Assembly (NCBI GenBank): GCA_943737045.1 | Contig: CALSFV010000274.1 | Location: forward strand, 62,001-126,000 | Reading direction: 5' to 3' | Source of the DNA: Parapristionchus giblindavisi | Taxonomy: Eukaryota; Nematoda; Chromadorea; Rhabditida; Diplogasteridae | DNA: 64,000 bases | Shown: positions 47,449 through 57,400 of the stretch, piece by piece | Position numbering within the stretch: position 1 is the first letter of the stretch | Layout: every line of letters starts with the position of its first letter | Made by a program: the position numbers and the translations under genes | Notes under the pieces: model-generated | The model's input: the letters and a program-made list of their open reading frames with translations, nothing else | Told to the model about the DNA's origin: nothing | Database searches by the model: none

Positions 47449-50400
47449 AGGACGAAGTCGAGAGGGAGAGAGCCAGAGATGAGGAGAAGTAGAGGAGAGA
47501 CAATCAGAGATAGGGATAGAGAAAAAGAGAAGATAAGAGGGGGGATAGAATGATCACTCGTGTAGTGTCTAGTATGATGGGGGAGTGAAGAGAGAGGAGA
47601 AGAGAGGAGATAAGCAAGTATGGAGAATGAGAGAAGGAGAAGGAAAAAGAAGAGAAGAGAAGAGATGAAGGTAGAACAGAATGAGAGCATACTATGTATA
47701 CATGACACAACACAGACCACATCTATCACCCAGAGTACAATCAGTCATCATCATCACACGTGGGCAACCTTTCTCCATGGATATTTAAATCGGGTTGGTT
47801 GGGCGCAAAAATCGGGGAGAATATTACCAAGTTGAAGGATTCCCTATTCACTTTTATTCATTTTTGAATGAATTTTGGCTAAACCGGACGGGTCATGAGT
47901 CAAAACGTGTGGTTTTTGTCGATAGCCACAATGCCACCCACGTATGATAATCATAACTACCTATTGATATAGCATATGTATTATATCACACACTACAGCA
48001 TAATCCATTATATACTATGTAGTAGTGATAAGGGTATACCAATGACGGAATGCATAAATAGAACGAACAACCAACAAACCGTATACGTATCTAGTTTGTT
48101 ATTTTCTGATTCTATTATAGCTTTGTTTGTTAGTCTGTCTGTCTGTCTATCTCTATCTGTATCTCCCTAACTCCGTCTATCTGATAATAGATAGAGGCCA
48201 TAGAATAGTCTGGGTTGGAATCAAACATCTAAACACTCTATATAATACAATCACACTGCGAGAGAGAGATAGTAGACTATAGAGGAATAGACGAAGAAAC
48301 ATTCGTTCGTGCAAATAAGAATAGGAATAAGAAAATATTGAGATGAGACCATAAATTGAATGAGGATTATGAGGAATGTGTGAAGAATGAGAGAGGGGTA
48401 GAGAGGGAGAGAGACAAGAAAGAAGAGAGAAAGAGAGTAATATGAGAAGGTGGTAGATAGTAGTAGACAAAGTAGAATACGTATAGAGTATAGACTATCT
48501 CGGAACGAACTACACTATGGGATATGATGAGTGAGAGGAAAGAGATGGAAGTAGAGAGAGAGGAATGGTATTATGTACAGATAGACACTAATAGATTCAA
48601 AGTCCACAGGGTAAAATAATAGGAATAAATAATAACAAAAAAGTTGGACCATACAAAAACGAACATCGTCATTTCGGTTCCAAAAACCGGGGTCTTGATA
48701 AAGCGTGTGGAATAATTATAACATGTATTCACATAGAAAAGTAAGAATTTCAATTTCTGAAATGTTCTAATCTAACGCAGTAAATTTCTTAGAGCACAAC
48801 ATCTAAAAGAAAACAGAAATTGGGAGGCAGTCAGAAAGAGAAAGGTATAGTCCATTGATTGAATAATGTATTGGAATTATCACTTTGTGTGTGACAGAGA
48901 GAATACTCATACAAGTCTCAATATGACCCGAAGGATGACACAGAAAGGAATGGAGAAGGAACAGAAGGGGAGGGTGGATGGCACCACTAATCATGGACAG
49001 AGGGAGGGGGGGGGGGAGAGAGAAAGAGGGAGAGGGAAGAAACAAGGTCAGCGAAATGAGAATTGAAAAAGAAATGTACAAAATACATGATCAAACCACA
49101 AACATCTATCATCCCCTATCTTCCCCTCAAGTACGTCTAATTGTAAGGATAGAGTGCATACGTCCTCACTTGGTCTACATGAACCCCCAAATGTTTAGTA
49201 TAGAGTGGAGAGAGGAAGAGGGAGAGAAGATGGAGGGAGAGGGAGAGGAAATGGTTAGATGAAGGTGGAGAAGTGATAGATAGAGAGGGAGGGGGGGGGG
49301 TAAAGTTCAGTTTCCACTTTAGAGAAGAAATTGAATGACGTGCATGAGAAGTGTCTGTCTAGACAGAGAAGAAGAGACAGAAACTAATAAGAGACACACA
49401 TCCAGACAAACATGGACATAATGGGAGAATGAGGAGTGGAACACGCTTAGGTCAATCGGTAGGAGGAGAGGGAGAGGGAGAGAAGGTAAAAGGGAGAGGG
49501 AGAGGGAATGGTAGGAATGAGGAACGAGTAGAAGATGAGGAGGGAGAAGTGAGAATAACAAAATGGTGAGTGAAGAATAAGGAGGAGAAGGAGAATAGAA
49601 GGGAGGAAAAGGGAGAGGGAGAGGGAGAGGGAGAGGGAGAAGAAGAGGAGGAAAGAGAGAATGGGAATCTATTTCGATAGAGGTAGTTGAAGGGAGAAGA
49701 AGTGAGTGAATGACGGAGAGAGAGGGAATGAAAACACATCGGGTGAGAAGGACAGAGGGGGGGGGGGGTGGAGAGGTAAAGAAGGAGGAAGGGGAGAAAT
49801 AGAGATAAAGAATGAATATGTACGTATGGAAACTATTTCCCTCAATTGAATAGCACATACAGCACACAATGTCCGCACAAATTTATACAGAAGAGGATGA
49901 GGGAGAGAAAGTAGCCCCTTCTCCCTCTACCCAAATCGTCTAACTTGAGAGAGACAGACAGAGCGACGTAGGGCTAGACAGTAAACAGACTCTAAAATAC
50001 AAAAGATTGAAGAGGGGAAGGCACGAAGGGGAGGATAGGAGGCAAGTCTTGTACGGCCAAAACAACGAGGAGAGAAGTAGAACGATAGTAAGAGACGGAC
50101 ACATGGGGGGGGGGGGAGAGATACCCTCTCCTCTTCTATTCTCATTCTTCTCCTCCTTATTCTTCGTTCACCATTTTGTTTTAACCATCTCTACTCCCTA
50201 TTGACCATCGACTATTCTATAGCATACATTTTCGGTACCCTCGCCGTCTATTTTTATATAGTGGGTCAATTCTCGAAATAGGGTGGGTTGATTCACAAAA
50301 TACGTTATTTTCGCTTAAAAATCGTCATTTTTAGCTTCCTTTTTTTATCAAGTGGCCTAAAATGGGCCTTATATAGTGGGTCAATCATCGCACTGCGAGG

Positions 50401-51398
50401 GTATGGCAATGTATGATTCTATAGGGGAGATCAAAACCCAAAGATTGAGAATTGCGAACGAACAATGAGAGATGAAATAAGGAGGGATAGAGATTGAGAT
50501 AGAATGGAAATAATCGATCAAAGTACCATCGTGTGCATACAATCGGGTGTCACCAATAGGTAGAGAGTGATAAGGGGGAGAGAGGGAGAGAGTAGTCATT
50601 GGATGGTGATAAGAGGGAGGTGATAAAGATATGATAGTGCAATGAGTACGACTGACTACAGATAGATAAAGGAGAGAGAGAGAAGGAGATAGGAAGAAGA
50701 TATCATGTGATCTGATCTTATCAATATGAGATAGATAAAGATAGAGAGGAATGATAAGCAAAGGATGCAAACTGGAAAAGGAAAGAGGAGAATGACTATG
50801 CTATCACGTGTCAGCACTTTATATTCCCCCTCCCACCCATTTATATAAACGTTTACTCGTAATTGGGGGAATTGCAAGGAGGAAAGGATGATTAAGAACC
50901 ATCTCAATCAACCATCCTAATGTCATTCTATTCTGAGAGAATGAAATGAAAAGATCAGACTATCAATGATGACATGGGAGAAAGAAGAAGAAGGGGGGTG
51001 AGAAGAGGTAGAGGGTAGAGAGAGAGGGAGAGGTAGAGGAGAGAGAAAATAGAGAAGATGAAGAATATGAGATAGATAAATAAGGATAAGTCGAAAGTGT
51101 AGCAGCACTCCCGTAATAGTCACACTATGTGTCCATCTTCTTCCTTATCTCCTCCTCTATACATAGAAAGTATTCTATAGATAGAATATGAACGGAATGA
51201 TGGAAGGAATAGAAGAAATCTCTCACATCGATCACACTACACAGAGGTATAGAAAGATGAAGGAGAGAGCGAATAATAATATCTCACGTACGACCAAACC
51301 AAGAAATCAGTGCATCGTCACGAGAAGAGAGAGAGAGAGGGGGGAGGGGGAGAGAGAGAGGGGAGGGAGAGAGAGGGGGAGGGAGAGAGAGGGGGAGG

Positions 51399-51452
<54 letters not shown>

Positions 51453-54400
51453 AGAGTACCTACATACTAGGGGGGATTAGAATAAATATAGAGTAGATGA
51501 AGGAAGATGAAAAGATTAGAAAACCCATGATATATAGAAGCCAAGATGTTGAGAGATAAATAGACTATGAATACGATAGAATAAGAGAGATAGAGAACAA
51601 TAATTAAAGGTGAAAGAATAGAACAGAGAATGGACAAGGAAGTAGTTGATGTAGAAGATGAAGATGAATGAAGTGAGGGAGAGGGAGAGAGGATAGATAA
51701 AAGGAGAGGGAGAGAATGGATAAAAAGAACGGATAATGAGCAATGTGATAAGGAGGAACGAGGAACTAAAGCATTGATAGTGTGCATATACCCCCAGTCT
51801 GGAGAGCCAATAATATATCATATTCGTTTAGCCCTTTAAATTATCACTTGTCTCATTGCGCCTCGGGCGTGTATGAATTAATTTAATTTAATAAATCACG
51901 AGATTGTGAGTAACGTAAGTTTTAAGTCAAAATGCGTCGGTACACAAAATGGGGGGAAAATCAACGCAACCGTACTCATTTTCACTCAAAAATTTTTGGC
52001 TTAAATTTATTAATTTACTCTAGTTATAATTTTGCAGGTGACTACCATACATGGTCAAAAATTTAGCGGGTGGATCTATCCCACGGGATAGATCAGGGAC
52101 CATCACTGAAGCAACTAAGGGAGAAGAGGAGGAGTTCATATACATGATCAAATCTGCACTGTGAACTAACTAAAAGTGTGACCAGGGATGGAACAATGGG
52201 GAGAGGGGAGATGAGAATATGTAAGTGAAAGTGAAACAATAAACAATAAATAAATATAATAATGATTGTAATCTCTTCATTCTCTTTCTCTATCTCTCAT
52301 TCCAGATATTGTTATTTGTCTTTCTCACTATATAACATATCATAATGTCATTGAGAGATCACATACGGAGATAATGGCATAAAGAATAGAGGAAATAACA
52401 ACTTCATTTTCCATCGCCTAAGAATAATAAATAAATAAATAAAATGAAACAAAATAAATTTAAATAGACTAATATACCTGTAGGAAAGCTGTGAGTAGAA
52501 GAGTGACACCATACGATGATAGACCCCCTTTGTACGACTGAAAATAATCATTTCAAATACATATTTAAATACTAAATATGAAGCAATTTAATAAAAATGA
52601 CGTAGATCTGATGACACTCAACCAGGGAGATTCTCGTTCCACCCTCTGGATAGATAAAGTGCGTGTCACTAGTACGTACCCAGACAAAACAAATATTTTA
52701 TGTCCATCTCTCGATTGTCAATATTAGCAGACACTATAGACAGAGATCGGATGGACACAGAGTGTTGTCTGTATGTCTGTCTATGTTACCCTCTCATTCC
52801 ACCATACTCTCTCCTATCTCCCTCCCTCTCTCTCCTCATGTCTGTACTCTCTCCATCTCTCCCTCTCTACATCAGTATCACTTTCATCTTCCCACTAAAT
52901 CTTCTCATAAACAATCTCTCGTCACCATCTATTTCTTCTAACTAAATGGAGCTTTGAATGTCATCATAATTCATTCACACTACATTGAATCCTGAATACA
53001 TAACAAACACAAAGGAACACAATACATCTAGTAAACTCTAATCACAAATAACTCCCCCCCCCCCTTTCCCCATCTCTCCCCCTCTCTCACAATCACTAAA
53101 TCACACTCTCCTATTATAATCCTTTTTCTGATATCATTCGAATGAGTGAAAAAACCCATAAACATTTCGGAGAAGACTACGATTAGACATGTACACCACA
53201 GCAGAGAAGATTGAGAGAGTCACGAAATGGACACATCTATCTCAATCCTTCATATAGTACTCACTAATATTATCTATGAGACACTCTTGTACCATTCTTT
53301 CTTGGTTGGACTACTCTCTCTCTCTCTCTCCACTGTTGACTATTCCATTAGGAGAAAAGGATTGAACAGTTCAGTCCCATCATAAAAGATTTTGGAACAT
53401 CAGGAACGGTATTTCCCCCTTGCAAAACAGATCAATTGAACGAACAACCTAACGTTTTCATAGGTTAATTGATTGTTTAATCATCTTTCATATTCGGACG
53501 TTTTCTTTAATAGAGAACAATTATTTGATTGTGATAGACTAAAGGATATAAATATTCCCCTCTTTTGGACACCCTCTTCATACGATAAGCTGACAGGTTA
53601 AAGTAACATTATCATCATCATCTATGATACTGCAAATAAGAAACTAAATTTGATTGTATATATTACACGCAAACGAGATTATTCACTGTATTATCATTTA
53701 AAAATATTTCTTTAATATTAATAATATAATTAGAAGAGATTTACCTCATTAATCTTATTCTGGTATATAAACTGCTTCAGAATGAGCAAGAGGGGTTCCA
53801 GCACGGGAAATTCCCATTTCACCTCAAAATCTATTTATTTATTAATGTGTTATTAAAATTGGTCTATTTATTAAAATACACTATTTAGATTGAGAAATAC
53901 AAATGAGATTTACCGATATGAAATTAAATTAAAATCAGCGCCGGATATAAACATACAGCCGTCACTGTGAAAATTTTTTTAACATTGTTATATTTCCACT
54001 GCCGTACTCTATCATGCGGTGCTACATTTTCAAAAGGTGTGCACGCCGTAACCTCCGCGGTAACGCCTCCGTCGCTACGGCGGAGATTACGGCGTGCGCA
54101 CGTTATGGAAATGTAGCACCGCATCAGGATGAGAGTAGTTTATAATGATTACATCTTCTTCTAATATAGTAAGTCTGACGAATGAAAAGAAGCCGTCAGT
54201 CTTATGTAAGGAATAGTGGAATGAACGATTGAAAGCAACCAATGGAAAGACTATATAGGGGATTGAGAAGGAGCTGGCATAACACTCTAACCGGCTGATA
54301 AAGTTGCTGTAAAGTAAAAAAAGAGGAGCATACAACTCGTGGGGATAATACTTCATTAATCAAAGTCATGATAGTCAAATTGGTTGAATTATTCATTTTA

Positions 54401-57400
54401 TTGACGTCAATTAAATAAATAATCCAACAAATTTGACAGTCATGGCCTATGAATCTTCTCATCGATTCTAATTCCCCTCATATTGAAAACAAACTACAGT
54501 ATACTGATTGAGGAGTATAGAGGACTAGAAAGGGGGAGGAGAACGAATAGAGTTCATAGGTCCTGTATTGGTACTTTATCCAAAGAGGGGAAGGGGGACA
54601 AGTCGATAGGGGAGTCCTCGATTCGTACCCTTCTTAGTTGATTGAGAGAAGGACAGAACAAGGCTATGAGGGAGAGATAGAGGGAGAGGGAGAGATAGAG
54701 ATAGAGGGAGAAGAAGAGGGAGAGGGAGAGGGAGAAGAAGAGGGAGAGGGAGAAGAAGAGGGAGAGATAGAGATAGAGGGAGAAGAAGAGGGAGAGGGAG
54801 AGGGAGAGGGAGAGGGAGAGGGAGAGGGAGAGGGAGAGGGAGAGATAGAGGGAGAGATAGAGGGAGAAACAGAGATCAAACAAGTACAAAATCACTACGT
54901 ACTATAGCGATGAAGATGGAGAAGAAAGAACGTAAATAAGCAGAGTGAAATCATGAATAAAATGAGAGAGATTACTGTAGCTGAGTGGTCTCAAAGTAGA
55001 ATAGTAATGAGAAGAAAACAATCTCGAGATTGTTCCTATTTATTATTCTAATAGAGAAAACTCCACATCGACTAGAAAAATATTTGGTTGAAACACCTTT
55101 GAGAGCATTTGCATTAAAAATTACTATTTTAATTATTAAACTTTCTTGTTGTTTCGAATTCAGATTTCGTTAGCGTACCTTCTCAATATACGTGGCCGCT
55201 TTAACACCTTGGGTCGTATTAAACGAAATATCTATATTGATCTTCGTATCTCGATCCACCAATTTGATGATGGGAACGAATGAGCATGGTATCAACGTCA
55301 CGTCCTGAGTATATCAAATGAATGGATGCATACCCCAGACGGGTTTGGTCGTCCCAACGACAAAGTGGGTATGAAACTGACCTGTTTGTCCATTTCATGA
55401 AGCATTTCCGTCGCTCGTTCCATCGCATTCTATAATTCATTATGCTAACGGATATCGATCATTCATTTAAAATTTTTAAAACTAACAAAGAGTTCTGATG
55501 CTAGAAATTTAATTTAAAATGAGAATTAGTTTTTCATTCAAATCCATTTGTTTGGTAGTAATTTGTTTTCTAATAAATAGAACAGTGTCATTATAAAGAA
55601 ATCATTATTTTACTCTCGTTCCAATTTTTCAAGAAAAATATTTCGAATCGTGAAAACCATACATGGGCGCCGACATGGGGGTGCCCCCTGTAAAATTAGG
55701 GTTTTCCGAAAATTTCTGGGATGCCCCCCCCCCTGTAAAAATGACGTTTAGGCGAAATTTTTGGAAAAAAAGTAAAGGCCCCATGTAAAATTAACCATTT
55801 TTCGTTTGGATGCCCCCTGTAGAATCGAGCTCCAGGTACCCCGCCCATGTATGGTGAAAACACATGTGCGAGCATGATCTAATAATTTTTTTCCTGTAAC
55901 AGCCTATTTGCGGCGAACCATACATTTTTACTAATACTCCGTGTTGAAAAGTTATAAAAAGAACTCTCGTTTTTTCTTCTATTTTACTTGTATTGCTTTT
56001 GAAAACCCCATTACCAGTGATAGATGACTGATTTTGTCAAGATTGAAGATTGTGATACCTTGATAGCCTCTTCATCTTGCCATATCGAACACTCAACCAG
56101 AATATCAATATCCGATGAAGAAAGGAATAATCCAGTACAAAGACTACCGAATACAGATACACTCACGGGTGAACACCAGAAATCTTCCAGTTTCGTTCGT
56201 AACTGAATCATTATGGTAAAAAGTAAAGATAATTCCCGTTATTCAAGGCACACGAAGTCCTACTAGGTCAGTGATAATTCATCATTGAACAGTAGTGTTG
56301 TTAGATTGAATGAAATTTAGTCTCGACTAAATTTGCATTTTTAGTCGAGACTAAAAATCATTCGAAAATATTTTTCTCATTTTAGTCTCGACTAAATGGT
56401 CAAATAAACTAATATTCGCGACTAAATTTGCATTTACAAGGAGTCTCATAGGCCTTAAGTCGGCGAAAAGCGACGGTTCATAGCTTATTAGAAAGCCCTT
56501 TCTCTGTAGATTAAGAAGGTGTGCTTAATAAATCCTGAAGGGCTCTGTACCCGGAGTAAAAAAAATTCAAAGTTTGGGCAATTTTTGTAACGAAATTGTC
56601 GTCTAATGGCGATGCAATTGCCGTGCAATAATGTGGTAGTTTTGCCCGATACCCCTCCGAGCTAGTGGTGGCGCAGTGGTAAAGATGCCGCGTACAACTT
56701 TTGCGCGGCGGGTTCGATCCCCGCCGACGCGACTTGTTTTGCACGATTTTTACACTTGAATTTTTATGTTTTTAAAAATAATTTTCTCCTGCTTTTCTTT
56801 TTTGGCCGGCTCGATGGAGCTGCAGTCGTTGCCCATGCCGAAGCCTATATAAAAATGTTAGGTATAGGAAATAGCATAAACATTAGCAAAAAAAAAGTAG
56901 GAAAATAAGAAGTATCTTGAAAGATTCTGAAGAGTGTTTAGCTAAGGAATAAATTGGAGAGGGAAAGAAAGAAGAGTAGATCAGATTATAGATGTATTGA
57001 TTGACTTATGTGGTGTTACATTTTCAAAACGTTTCAAAATGTAACACCGTATAGAAAACACACGCCGTGCGCACGGCGTGCTTTTCAAAACGTTCGCACG
57101 CCGTGCGCACGTTTTGAAAATGTAACACCACATTACTCTTTTGTTATTCAAATCTTTGAGTGTTGTTCTTTGTTTTATCGAGATACTTCTAAAATAGTTG
57201 AATCTTTCAATCAACACTGACAAACTTTAGGACAGTTTGGATGCATGAATATCAGTAAGCACATTGGAAAATTATTTTTTAAAACATAAAAATTCAAGTG
57301 TAATGTGGTGTTAAAATCTTGGAAAAGTAGATGGAAAAGTGAAAAGTAGTGTTAATTTTGTGATTGTAAAAGTAGTTGGAAAAGTTGAAATCCAACACTT

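Larger units (their letters stand above)
46837..52477. other. 5.6-kb GLD-4 intron dominated by purine-rich repeats
   Basis: On the plus strand most of this intron is G+A rich, with dense tracts at 47281-47320, 49470-49510, 49609-49640 and 51327-51450. A CT tract at 47416-47449 is an exception. It also contains MITEs at 47755-47947 and 50222-50415. No gene was found; the open frames are repeat translations (Ser/Leu or Arg/Glu). Confidence 0.75.

Noticed and set aside
41131..54895. Long Ser/Leu or Arg/Glu open frames in purine-rich DNA
   Set aside because: They are translations of GA or CT microsatellites, open on both strands, without splice or start context.
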